Origin: an uncultured Rhodobiaceae bacterium | GTDB taxonomy: Archaea; Thermoplasmatota; Poseidoniia; Poseidoniales; Poseidoniaceae | DNA length: 24,281 nt | Reading direction: 5' to 3' | Assembly: GCA_937911445.1 (NCBI GenBank) | Contig: CALDQY010000037.1 | Coordinates: 1-24,281 of the forward strand | Part shown: one piece after another, positions 15,141 to 24,122 of the stretch | Numbering within the stretch: the first letter of the stretch is position 1 | Layout of the letters: every line of letters starts with the position of its first letter | The notes under the pieces: model-generated | The model's database searches: none | The model's input: only the letters and a program-made list of their open reading frames with translations | Told to the model about the DNA's origin: nothing | Position numbers and translations under genes: made by a program

Positions 15141-15161
15141 TTAGAACGTTGAGTGTTCTAA
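15141..15161 (+). promoter_or_regulatory. 21-base perfect inverted repeat upstream of the giant gene
   Basis: Arms TTAGAAC and GTTCTAA are perfect complements around a seven-base centre (gttgagt), ending seven bases before the ATG at 15169. An A-rich stretch at about 15112-15118 (CCAAAAAATG context) could be the TATA region, which would put the transcription start at the edge of the palindrome. That is a typical repressor-operator position. The protein that would bind is unknown. Confidence 0.4.
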
Positions 15162-15168
15162 GTATTTT

Positions 15169-18100
15169 ATGCGCAGGGAGCGGACGCTTTGTGAATCGGT
15201 CCTTTCGTTTGGACTCGTCCTACTTCTGCTGGTTCAATTGATGGCTCCACTCGGTATCCAAACGGCGACCGAAGAGACAATTCTATCCGAAACGAACCTT
15301 GTCGATTTGACACTCCCAAGCAACCTTGAGCACGGACACGACCTTGCTGGTCAAACCATCGATGTGGAAGGTATGACCGAGTTGTTGGTTCGCTCGGATT
15401 CATCCATCGATATGTGGATGAGCAACGTTCTCGTAGAAGGAACGATCAGCAACTTGAGTACACCCAGCGTTTACTTGGCAGAAAACGGTTCGAGTTATTT
15501 CTGCTGGATGAACGACCTTGGTGAAGTTCGTATGGGTATCTACACGGCTGCAGGCATCTTTTCACATTCACTCATCGATACGGTTAGTACCGCCAACGGA
15601 CTTATCGGATGTTCCGTTGTTGCTGATGAATCCTACCGTCCACTGGCTTTGTTCGGAGATGGAGCCAACCTCAAGATGGCTCGCATGGCCTTCGAGGGAC
15701 AAGTCTACACAACGGATACGTGGCTTAAGCGGACCATTGTGGAAGACCTATTCCCTGAATCAATGACCCTTCGACTCACAGAAGACGGTAATGAATTCGC
15801 CGTTGTTCGAACCTCTTCAGGGGAATTATGGCAGGTCAACAACAGTGGATTGCGCTGGTATCACAGTCTTCTTGACATAGGCCCAGTAGGTGACGAAATC
15901 GAATTGAAGATGGATCAAAATGGCGTAGCAAACATCGCTTACACCCGTTCAGGCGAAGCCGTTCGTCTGCAGGTTGATGGTGATACACGCACGGAACAGA
16001 TCCTCGCTCGCGACCCAAGCGTTCATTCAGCGATTGGGCTCGATCTTGATTTGAACGGTCTTGCTCAAGTTGCAACGACATCGTTCGATTCCACGCAAAC
16101 TGAACTTTCGATTTTCAAGAGTCTTGAAGACCAATCCACTGGACGACTCTCGAGCGAGTCAATGAATGTGCATCAACTCTATCCGGACGTCGAAGAGGGG
16201 GCTGCAGGATTTGGCGACCTCAATGGAGACGGATTTGATGATGTCGTGTTCACCCAGCCCACCGCATCCGACAGTGGTTTGGTCAACAACGGTCGCGTCA
16301 CTGTTCTCTTTGGTGGAAACGAGAGTTTTGATTCCTCAGCACCTGTTGTACTGAGCGGTACTCAGACATCTGAGTTGTATGGTAGCGCTATCGCAATAGG
16401 GTCGTACCTCGGAAATGGAATGACACAGCTTGTCCTCTCATCGCCTGGTTTTGACAACACAAGCAGAGTTGGTGAACAAAATCATGGACGTGTATCGATG
16501 TATGAGTGGAATCAAACACAGTTCGACGTTGTTTGGAGTGTAGCAGGAAACCACGAAGAAATGCTTGGCACAGATGTCTCACACATCAATGACCTCAATG
16601 GTGACGGCTATGACGATGTTATCGCACTCCAAGGCAACTGGAGCGATGGCAGTTCAACTGGCCGATTGTCTGTGTTTGAAGGCTCCTCGGATGGACTGTC
16701 GTTGTCGCACAACATTACTGCAAACACCACAGGGCCGTTCTTCGGACGTTCGATATCAAGCGGAGGTGACCTCAATGGGGATGGTTACGGTGACGTTGTC
16801 GTTTCAAATTCAGGAACTGAAGACTCGCCAGTTGGCTACTCTGCTATCGAGCTCTTTTACGGATCTGCTGATGGACTCTCATCAAGTTCTGACAAGAGCA
16901 TCCAACGCTTGGCTACGGGACAATTGTTCGGAACCGTTGTCGAAATTATTGATGATATCAACAACGATGGAATGGATGAATTGCTCGTTCAAGAATTCTC
17001 TCCTACTGGAGCTCCATTGTACAGCGGTACCGTTCACATGTTCATGGGCAACACCTCTGAGAACTTCTCCGAAACCCCTGACTGGACCAGTCAAGGCGAG
17101 GGCAACGAACGCTTCGGCTGGATGTTTGCTCCTGCTGGTGACGTGAACGACGATGGTTATGCCGACACATTCATCGGTTCAGGGACAAGTTTCACGCCAT
17201 CTGGTCAGATCAATTTGTATCTTGGATCAGCAGATGGGTTCGTATCAGCCGTTGAAACCATACGAACGGGAACTCCAACGGACCATCTTGGTCTTGTAAC
17301 GCTAGGAGGTTTTGATTCAAATGCAGACGGTGCAATCGAATTCGTGTATTCGACACGTAACGCAACCCGAGGAACTGCCTATGGTGTCGATATGATTACC
17401 GTCAGCAAGCAGGATTTCGATACAAGCCAATTCACGTTCCAAGGTGAGATGTCAGGACTCAAATTGACCACATCAAACCGTGGTGAGACTTCCATGATGT
17501 TCTCCCTCAATACTTCATCAACGCATTCCATGATTCATCTTGAGCATGTAGATGACGGATCTCCGGGTGGCTCATGGGTCACTGAGACGTTAGCCACGGA
17601 CGCCATGCCGTTCCAATTCCAGTTCGATGTCTCTGCTTCAGGCCAACCCAGACTGGTCGTTCTCGACGATGTGAGCGGATACACGTACCACACGACCACA
17701 TCATGGACTTCTCTGCATCAAGAGATTCGTACGTTCAACGACTTTGGGACGTATCCCGCCTCATCCATCGATGGGAACGGTGATTTGCACATGGTCTATT
17801 CCCACCCAACCATCGAGAAGATGTACTATACTACAGAAACTGAATCTGGTTGGTCTAATAGTGAGATTCTCTCAAATGCGAACCTTTCCTCTGCACCATC
17901 CTTATGGTTCGATGGTGCAGATATGCACATACTCTACCGAGATTCAAGCCTTGATCGACTCGAGCGAGTGACCAAGTCAGGAAGTACGTGGTCAACAGCC
18001 ACAGAACTTGGAAGCGGTGAGGCAGTGGGTATTGAGCACGTTGCACTGCAGGTCCCATCAGGCCCTACACTGGTCGCAACAACCGTCAACAACTCGAGTG

Positions 18101-21100
18101 TTCACGAATTGCAGATTCTTGACATCGATAACGATGTTTCAACCCCGCTTACAAACCTCAGTGACGGAGCATCACAATTGGCTATGTGCATCGATATGAG
18201 CAACACTGTTGTCCTGCTCTCCCTCGATTCGAATGGCATTTTGGTCATGCACGAGCGAAATGCAACAACGGGGGCATGGTCCAACGTTTCCATGCAACAA
18301 CTCAACCCTTCAACTGCAAACGACCTCTCATGCACGCAGCACGGATCTTCCCTCCTCTTCGCAGTTCAATCCGCAACGGATGCCTTGTACGAACGAAACA
18401 GTACGGGTCATTGGTCCTCATTCGGTGGCCAACCCTTGTCACAGGCTGGCGGAGCATGGAGTCTCGTATCGAATGGACCAGGGGTCCTCCTGATGACAAC
18501 AACGCCATCATCGGACACGTTGCGAGTTAACACCCTTCACCTTGATGGACGAAGCGAGGACCGTTCCGTTTGGTCTTCTCACGAAATGAAGAACGTGTTC
18601 ACAAATGCCAACCTCTCCAGTTCTGTTGATTCAAACGGTACAATTGTGGTTGGTTACTATGATGCACTCGATTTGGATGTTGAAATGCTGCGATTCTATG
18701 CAGACGCTGACCGCGACCTCGTCTTCGATCGCATTGATGCCATGCCGAACCTCGGAGAACAATGGGAAGATGCCGACATGGATGGATTCGGTGATAACCC
18801 AACGGGCCCACTCTCGGACGATTGCCCTGCTGCATCAGGAATCTCGTACTTCTTTGTTCAAGGCTGTGATGACTATGAGCACGATGGCTTCGCAGACGAC
18901 ATCGATGGGTGCGACACCAACAAAGGTCGTTCCGTCTTTGACCGATTCGGATGCCCAGATTACGATGAGGACGGTTGGTCGAACAACGATGGTACTTGGG
19001 TGAATGGGGACCGTTTCCAACAGAATTGGAAGCAAGCAAAAGACTCAGATGGAGACGGTGTCGGTGACAACTACGGTGTTGACTGTTGTGATGCTATCTT
19101 TGGATTATCTGGTGCAGTCGAGACCAGTCCGGGTGATAAATTCCCATACAATCCAAGGCAATACAAGGACTTCGATGGTGATGGATTTGGTGACAACGAG
19201 TCCGATACGCTAACCGGTGATTTCTGTCCGTGGGACTACGGTACTTCCTATCGAGACCGCAACGGTTGTCCTGATTCAGATGGTGATGGAGCGAGCGACG
19301 CAAACAACATCGGTGGAATCAATTGGGGTATCGACCAAGGGGCCGACAAGTGGCCAGATGATCCAACTCAGTGGGCTGATACGGACGGTGACGGGTACGG
19401 AGACAACGGAACCATCGGCGCAACCAATCCGGATTTCTTCCCGTACAATATTGCAGCAGCGGATGACAACGATAGCGATGGTTATCCTGACCGATGGACC
19501 TCATCGTACAATGGTTCCAACGGTCAAGGGCTTGTCCTCGACGGATGTCCTGGCGTGTATGGAACATCCATCAACCCAACTCCGGGCTGTCCTGATAGTG
19601 ACGACGATGGGTGGGCCAATACCGATGATGATTTCCCACTCGATCCTACACAATTCCTCGATTACGATGGCGATGGATTTGGTGACAATGCTACCGGAAA
19701 CAACGCCGATGAATGTCCATTCCAGTTCGGTGTTGCAGATGGTACGGATGGCGTTGGCTGTCCTTTGGTCAACACCGATGACGACGACGGTGATGGCGTC
19801 TATGATGACGTTGACTCGTGTCCAGGAACGTCCGTGTTTGAAACGGTCGATGCCAACGGTTGCGCTGATTCACAGCTTGATGATGATTCGGATGGTGTCT
19901 CAAACGCAGACGATGTTTGTCCAGAAACAAGCACTGGCTCTACGGTTGACTCGGATGGTTGCAGTGATGAGCAACTTGTGCAAGACAGTGATGGTGATGG
20001 TGTCTATGACATTGATGACCTTTGCCCGGATTCAACCTTGACGGTTGATGTAGACGGCTGCGACGAAAACCAGCGTGATTCGGATGGTGATGGCGTGAGC
20101 GATGGCTCTGATGACTGTCCAGATACAGAGGCAGGATTCCCTGTTGATTCGGACGGCTGCATCGACGAGGATGCTCTCGACCAAGATCTTGATGGCGATG
20201 GCTATCTTGGCGATTACACGTTTGATATAGACTCTGAAACAGGACTCCGTATCAATGAACAGGGTGACGCTTTCCCACTCGATGGGACGCAATGGGCTGA
20301 CCAAGACGGTGATGGATTTGGAGACAATCCACTCGGAAACGATGCAGATTTCTGTCCGACTGAAACTGGAACCTCCTATCTCGATACGCTCGAGATTGGT
20401 TGTGAAGATGATGGGGATGGTTGGGCTGACAACTGGGGTCGAGACAAGTTCCCAGGCGATGCAACGCAGTGGGATGACTCGGATGGTGATGGTTATGGTG
20501 ACAACTGGGGCAATCCTACCTGGAACGCTTCAAGGGATTCAGAATGGCCTGGAATCTTCGTTGAGGGCGCCACATCACCGGACAAGTGTCCAAACTCCCC
20601 AACGACCAACGTAGATGATGAGGGTTGCTCAAAGAGTGAGCGAGACACCGATCAAGATGGTGTCAATGATCTTCTTGACAACTGTCCAGAACAACCGAAA
20701 GGACCTGATGGCTACGATGATGGATGTCCACTGCCCGTTTCGGAAACCGATGATGGAGAGACGATGATTCTTGGAATGACATTGCCTGTGTTTGGTGGCG
20801 TTCTTGCTGGAGGAATCGTTGGCTTGCTTCTCTTGATCATGGTGATTGGGCGACTTCGAAACCGTGGTTATGACTTCGATGATGACGATGATGACGACGA
20901 TTTCTTTGATGATGACGACGATGATGACGATTTCTTCTCTTCGTTCCAAAGCAAACCAATGCCAAGCCGTTCGATGCCTGCACCTCGAAGTCAACCTTCC
21001 TCCGGAGGCCCTTCTGGAGGGCCACCTCCATCTAGAGGCCCCTCAGGACCCAAGCGAGGGCCACCTGGGGGCCCACGAGCCCCTTCCTCTGGTCCATCTG

Positions 21101-21417
21101 GTCGAGGACCGCCTGCAAAGGCACAGCCCGCTCCTGCATCCAAACCTGCTCGCAGAACGCCTGTTTCCAAGACGAACGAACCCGATTCGAGCGAGGGCGC
21201 AGCTCCTCAAAAGAAGGTTCGACGTGCACGAATTGAAGTCGACATGTCGCTCTTCGAAGACTGGCAAGCCGACGATCGTGATGCTGCTGTTGAATGGGTG
21301 GTTGGTGAACTTGGTGAGGGTGAGCAAGAGCGTACCCTCTTGATGCAACTGCAAGGGACAGGTTGGTCTGCTCAACAATCCAGAGCCATCTATGACATGG
21401 CTCGAAACCAACAATAG
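15169..21417 (+). CDS. Giant surface protein: beta-propellers, TSP3 stalk, TM, acidic cytosolic tail
   Basis: A 2082-residue protein. It starts with a signal peptide (hydrophobic LSFGLVLLLLVQLMA). Residues about 30-340 look like a beta-propeller. Residues about 345-770 contain seven FG-GAP/VCBS blades, four with clear DxNxDGxxD calcium loops (DLNGDGFDD, DLNGDGYDD, DLNGDGYGD, DVNDDGYAD). A further propeller-like region runs to about 1180. From about 1195 to 1855 is a stalk of TSP3 repeats mixing canonical units (DSDGDGVxD, CPxT, VDxxGC) with QWxDxDGDGYGDN units like those at 9766-12300. One TM helix spans about 1870-1894. The cytosolic tail has two eight-Asp blocks (1904-1911, 1914-1921), a Gly/Pro/Arg-rich linker and a helical C-terminal domain. 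It may act as an adhesin or environmental sensor; the function is inferred. Confidence 0.88.
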   Translation: MRRERTLCESVLSFGLVLLLLVQLMAPLGIQTATEETILSETNLVDLTLPSNLEHGHDLAGQTIDVEGMTELLVRSDSSIDMWMSNVLVEGTISNLSTPSVYLAENGSSYFCWMNDLGEVRMGIYTAAGIFSHSLIDTVSTANGLIGCSVVADESYRPLALFGDGANLKMARMAFEGQVYTTDTWLKRTIVEDLFPESMTLRLTEDGNEFAVVRTSSGELWQVNNSGLRWYHSLLDIGPVGDEIELKMDQNGVANIAYTRSGEAVRLQVDGDTRTEQILARDPSVHSAIGLDLDLNGLAQVATTSFDSTQTELSIFKSLEDQSTGRLSSESMNVHQLYPDVEEGAAGFGDLNGDGFDDVVFTQPTASDSGLVNNGRVTVLFGGNESFDSSAPVVLSGTQTSELYGSAIAIGSYLGNGMTQLVLSSPGFDNTSRVGEQNHGRVSMYEWNQTQFDVVWSVAGNHEEMLGTDVSHINDLNGDGYDDVIALQGNWSDGSSTGRLSVFEGSSDGLSLSHNITANTTGPFFGRSISSGGDLNGDGYGDVVVSNSGTEDSPVGYSAIELFYGSADGLSSSSDKSIQRLATGQLFGTVVEIIDDINNDGMDELLVQEFSPTGAPLYSGTVHMFMGNTSENFSETPDWTSQGEGNERFGWMFAPAGDVNDDGYADTFIGSGTSFTPSGQINLYLGSADGFVSAVETIRTGTPTDHLGLVTLGGFDSNADGAIEFVYSTRNATRGTAYGVDMITVSKQDFDTSQFTFQGEMSGLKLTTSNRGETSMMFSLNTSSTHSMIHLEHVDDGSPGGSWVTETLATDAMPFQFQFDVSASGQPRLVVLDDVSGYTYHTTTSWTSLHQEIRTFNDFGTYPASSIDGNGDLHMVYSHPTIEKMYYTTETESGWSNSEILSNANLSSAPSLWFDGADMHILYRDSSLDRLERVTKSGSTWSTATELGSGEAVGIEHVALQVPSGPTLVATTVNNSSVHELQILDIDNDVSTPLTNLSDGASQLAMCIDMSNTVVLLSLDSNGILVMHERNATTGAWSNVSMQQLNPSTANDLSCTQHGSSLLFAVQSATDALYERNSTGHWSSFGGQPLSQAGGAWSLVSNGPGVLLMTTTPSSDTLRVNTLHLDGRSEDRSVWSSHEMKNVFTNANLSSSVDSNGTIVVGYYDALDLDVEMLRFYADADRDLVFDRIDAMPNLGEQWEDADMDGFGDNPTGPLSDDCPAASGISYFFVQGCDDYEHDGFADDIDGCDTNKGRSVFDRFGCPDYDEDGWSNNDGTWVNGDRFQQNWKQAKDSDGDGVGDNYGVDCCDAIFGLSGAVETSPGDKFPYNPRQYKDFDGDGFGDNESDTLTGDFCPWDYGTSYRDRNGCPDSDGDGASDANNIGGINWGIDQGADKWPDDPTQWADTDGDGYGDNGTIGATNPDFFPYNIAAADDNDSDGYPDRWTSSYNGSNGQGLVLDGCPGVYGTSINPTPGCPDSDDDGWANTDDDFPLDPTQFLDYDGDGFGDNATGNNADECPFQFGVADGTDGVGCPLVNTDDDDGDGVYDDVDSCPGTSVFETVDANGCADSQLDDDSDGVSNADDVCPETSTGSTVDSDGCSDEQLVQDSDGDGVYDIDDLCPDSTLTVDVDGCDENQRDSDGDGVSDGSDDCPDTEAGFPVDSDGCIDEDALDQDLDGDGYLGDYTFDIDSETGLRINEQGDAFPLDGTQWADQDGDGFGDNPLGNDADFCPTETGTSYLDTLEIGCEDDGDGWADNWGRDKFPGDATQWDDSDGDGYGDNWGNPTWNASRDSEWPGIFVEGATSPDKCPNSPTTNVDDEGCSKSERDTDQDGVNDLLDNCPEQPKGPDGYDDGCPLPVSETDDGETMILGMTLPVFGGVLAGGIVGLLLLIMVIGRLRNRGYDFDDDDDDDDFFDDDDDDDDFFSSFQSKPMPSRSMPAPRSQPSSGGPSGGPPPSRGPSGPKRGPPGGPRAPSSGPSGRGPPAKAQPAPASKPARRTPVSKTNEPDSSEGAAPQKKVRRARIEVDMSLFEDWQADDRDAAVEWVVGELGEGEQERTLLMQLQGTGWSAQQSRAIYDMARNQQ
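16200..17370 (+). repeat. Seven FG-GAP beta-propeller repeats
   Basis: Within the giant gene, seven blades can be read in order. Their loops are DLNGDGFDDVVF, a degenerate SYLGNGMTQLVL, DLNGDGYDDVIA, DLNGDGYGDVVV, DINNDGMDELLV, DVNDDGYADTFI and DSNADGAIEFVY. Most are preceded by an FG/LG/YG turn about eight to twelve residues upstream. Confidence 0.75.
20878..20937 (+). repeat. 30-base tandem duplication coding D8-FF twice
   Basis: Two adjacent units (20878-20907 and 20908-20937), each encoding eight aspartates and two phenylalanines just inside the membrane. The units differ only at synonymous third positions, so the protein sequence is held identical while the DNA has drifted. Confidence 0.85.
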
Positions 21418-21462
21418 AGCATTAACAGCAACCTCAAAAACAACACGTGATTGGCGGAAATA

Positions 21463-21470
21463 GGAGGAAG
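21463..21470 (+). promoter_or_regulatory. Ribosome site of the EF-hand/zinc-ribbon gene
   Basis: GGAGGAAG, four bases before the ATG at 21475 (six after the GGAGGA core). It decides for this ATG over the in-frame TTG at 21451. The 57-base gap after the giant gene shows no clear TATA box or T-rich terminator. Confidence 0.6.
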
Positions 21471-21474
21471 AGAA

Positions 21475-22995
21475 ATGTCTGAAGGCGTACCAGAAGGAGC
21501 ATCTCTTCCTGATGGTATTCAGGTCGATGATACAGCGGCTTACTTCGGTGTTGTCGATTCATCGGATGTCCTTCAGCAAATGATGTCGATGGATTCGAAG
21601 CAGGCACTGTCAAAGGCGCTTGAACACTTGGCTGACATCATTCTTCGTCCAGGTGAATTCGATTTTGAGGCTGCAAGCGAACGGTTGCAGTGCGAAGGTG
21701 GAGAGATTTACTTCTTGATTTTTGGACATCTGAATCTCATGGCACTCCCTGACCCTTTACTCCAATTTGCAGGTCAACCTGATTCGACAGGCGCAGCGAA
21801 TACAGCACACCCACTCGCTACGGGAGATGTCGTCCAAGCTCTCACGCCCTTGTTTGACCCAATGCAGTTCCTGAAAATCCTCGCCATTGCTCATGCGACG
21901 GGTGGAACCACAGAGGTCGAGCGATACTTGCAATCGATTGAATCCATTATGGCAGCACCTTCGGGCAATGTAGAGAAGATGCAGACGATGGCTGAAGAGC
22001 TCAAATCCTCACTTGATGTTGCAGGACATGCACTCCCAATGGCGCTTTTTGCAAGCGATCAGGCACAACCTGCTGAGATCGAGATGGGCACAATCATTGA
22101 GCGGAGAGAGCCTGCACCTGCTCCGGCCGAACCAGAACCTGAAGTCATCTCAGAACCAGAACCAACACCAGAGGTTGTTGCTTCCCAACCTGAGGTTGAA
22201 TCGGTACCTCTGCCAACAGAGTCCGTTCCTCTTCCATCTGTCGATTCGGTTCCACTACCAAGCCAAGATGATCCAGTTGAGGAAACTGGATTCAAGAACG
22301 AAGTCGAGGTTGATCATGCAGCTCAGGACGCCTTTGCAGGTGCATTTGGCTCCCAACTTGTACCTGAACCCGAGGTTGTTCCAGAACCTGTTGAAGAAGT
22401 CGTTCCTGAGCCTGTTGAGCCTGTTGAGCCTGTTGTTAGCGAACCAGGACCCGTGGTCGAAGAACAGCCAGAGGAGGAATGGGTCAGTGATGCTGAACGT
22501 TTCATTGCTGCGGATGTTGATGATTCGGGTAGTCTCTCAGTCGAAGAACTTGCAGTTGCTGCGAACGTAACCATCGAGGAAGCCAAAGAGTTGCACACTG
22601 CAGCAGATACGGACGGTGATGGTGAAGTTTCTCTTTCCGAATTCGTTTCATCGGAAGCGGCCCAAAAAATGTCATCGCTTCCTCGCCCAGTTGCTCCAGT
22701 TCGCAGGCCAATTCAGTCTCAGCAACCTAGCCAGCAGCAACCACTACAACCGGTTCGCCAGCAGCCAACCTCTCCGGGTGTCGCTGCTCCTCAAATGGGC
22801 TGGCAACAACCGCTTCCCCAACAGCAACCGATGCCTCAACCCATGCAACAACCAATGATGCCTCAACAACCGACCATGAACATCCAACCAACGATTCGTT
22901 CAGGCATTCATTGTCGTGGATGTGGGATTGGTCTCGATCCGAATTGGCGCTTCTGTCCGATTTGTGGGAACATGAACATGAGCGCGCATCGCTAG
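21475..22995 (+). CDS. Soluble EF-hand and zinc-ribbon protein with Pro/Glu-rich linker
   Basis: A 506-residue protein without signal peptide or TM helix, so probably cytosolic. Residues about 20-195 form a helical domain I do not recognise. A Pro/Glu/Val-rich linker (about 210-335) contains short repeats (ESVPLP/DSVPLP and PEPVE). A pair of EF-hands follows: loop one D347-E358 (DVDDSGSLSVEE) and loop two D378-E389 (DTDGDGEVSLSE), both with acidic residues at positions 1, 3 and 12. A Gln/Pro/Met-rich linker leads to a C-terminal zinc ribbon with Cys480, Cys483, Cys494 and Cys497 (CRGC, CPIC). It lies 57 bases after the giant surface protein and is probably co-transcribed. The layout suggests a calcium-responsive adaptor; this is inference. 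Confidence 0.88.
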   Translation: MSEGVPEGASLPDGIQVDDTAAYFGVVDSSDVLQQMMSMDSKQALSKALEHLADIILRPGEFDFEAASERLQCEGGEIYFLIFGHLNLMALPDPLLQFAGQPDSTGAANTAHPLATGDVVQALTPLFDPMQFLKILAIAHATGGTTEVERYLQSIESIMAAPSGNVEKMQTMAEELKSSLDVAGHALPMALFASDQAQPAEIEMGTIIERREPAPAPAEPEPEVISEPEPTPEVVASQPEVESVPLPTESVPLPSVDSVPLPSQDDPVEETGFKNEVEVDHAAQDAFAGAFGSQLVPEPEVVPEPVEEVVPEPVEPVEPVVSEPGPVVEEQPEEEWVSDAERFIAADVDDSGSLSVEELAVAANVTIEEAKELHTAADTDGDGEVSLSEFVSSEAAQKMSSLPRPVAPVRRPIQSQQPSQQQPLQPVRQQPTSPGVAAPQMGWQQPLPQQQPMPQPMQQPMMPQQPTMNIQPTIRSGIHCRGCGIGLDPNWRFCPICGNMNMSAHR

Positions 22996-24122
22996 TTCTC
23001 ATCGGCTTTGAATTCACCAGTTTCGGTCAAACACGAATCGTCCAACCAAACACTCGGTTCTGAGAGGACGCCAGAAACATGTATCCCTGCATTTGAGGTT
23101 CCACCAAGGCCAATGTTGTCTCCAATCGAGAAGTAGCAACTACCCATACGTTTCTCATCTTCGAGTACATTTCCGACCAGTCGAGCGCTTGGATTCATCC
23201 CAAATCCAAATTCGGCTACTGTCCAGACACTTTCTCGATCCTTTGCTTTGAGTTTCTTTGCAACCTCGCCGTAGGATTGACGAATCGTTGCAGCAAGAGT
23301 GCCGCCTTTGACATCGACAACGGTCCCATCTTCCACGATGAACTCCACAGGCTCATCGATCAGTGTCGAATCCCAAGAACCATCGATAACGATGGTTCCA
23401 TTCATGGTTCCTTCTTTTGGTAGAATGAACACCTTACCAGCAGGAAGGTTGGTCAACATCCGTGGACGATTGCATATTCCGTTATCATCGAGTTTCCAAT
23501 CACGCCAATTCACTTCAAAGGTAACATCCGTCCCGGACTCGGATTTGACGTTAATGATTCGTCGTCGTCTCAGGAAGTTGGCAATGTTGGAAATTCGACG
23601 TTTAACATCTTGGAAATCCGCTGTCATTCCACCTTCTGTATACAATTCAAAGGTCATCCCTGGCATTGTAGCAATTCGAGCACCATCCTTCAATGCTTGA
23701 CGTGCGGCTCTTGTGTGGGTAAGGGAATACTTGGTTGCTGCAATGACGACCTGTTGTTGTCGCATCAATGCTGCAACAGGTGATGGTGGTTCTTCTCCAT
23801 GATGACGAGATTTCGGCATGACGATGAGGAGGACTCGATCGGAGCGTTTCTGTGTTGCAATGTGCAAGGATTGACCAATTTCTGCTGTTGTTGGGTCACA
23901 GACAATGAGGACGTTTTCTCCTCGACGAATGTCCATACATGTTTGAACGACCATGTCTGAAATAGCATGGAGCCGTTCTTCATCGGTCGTTGGTTCCGGA
24001 AGACGCTCCGTTGGCTGCGAGTCCTCATACGATTCTGCATTGAGAAGAGCGTTGATGTCCTCGTCTTCATCGTTCGCAGTCACCTTCTCATTCTTGTCTT
24101 TTCGACGGAAGGGAAGGACCAT
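22992..24122 (-). CDS. M29/COG2309 aminopeptidase-like protein
   Basis: A 376-residue protein related to thermophilic metallo-aminopeptidases (AmpT/AmpS, M29) and the NicX dioxygenase group. It opens with a charged, acidic, low-complexity extension of about 45 residues. Then come RRGENVLIVCD, TMPGMTFELYTEGGM, NLPAGKVFILPKEGTMNGTIVIDGS (Glu237), VAEFGFGMNPSA (Glu304), NVLEDEKRMGSCYFSIGDNIGLGG (Glu321/Glu323) and GIHVSG (His348). Family members usually have His where Tyr330 stands and HxD where HVS (348-350) stands, so metal binding may be altered. ATG 24122 is chosen because upstream in-frame sequence lacks conserved features. A GGAGGAG lies 13 bases ahead (24136-24142), which is rather far. 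Its stop shares CTAG with the EF-hand gene. Confidence 0.82.
   Translation of the reverse strand: MVLPFRRKDKNEKVTANDEDEDINALLNAESYEDSQPTERLPEPTTDEERLHAISDMVVQTCMDIRRGENVLIVCDPTTAEIGQSLHIATQKRSDRVLLIVMPKSRHHGEEPPSPVAALMRQQQVVIAATKYSLTHTRAARQALKDGARIATMPGMTFELYTEGGMTADFQDVKRRISNIANFLRRRRIINVKSESGTDVTFEVNWRDWKLDDNGICNRPRMLTNLPAGKVFILPKEGTMNGTIVIDGSWDSTLIDEPVEFIVEDGTVVDVKGGTLAATIRQSYGEVAKKLKAKDRESVWTVAEFGFGMNPSARLVGNVLEDEKRMGSCYFSIGDNIGLGGTSNAGIHVSGVLSEPSVWLDDSCLTETGEFKADEN

Noticed and set aside
20629..20994. Minus-strand open frame with Ile/Val/His-rich stretch
   Set aside because: It is the antisense of the poly-Asp and TM-coding region. The apparent hydrophobic run comes from reversed Asp codons.
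21418..21474. Terminator or promoter in the gap after the giant gene
   Set aside because: There is no T-rich run, hairpin or TATA-like box. Only the ribosome site of the next gene is evident.
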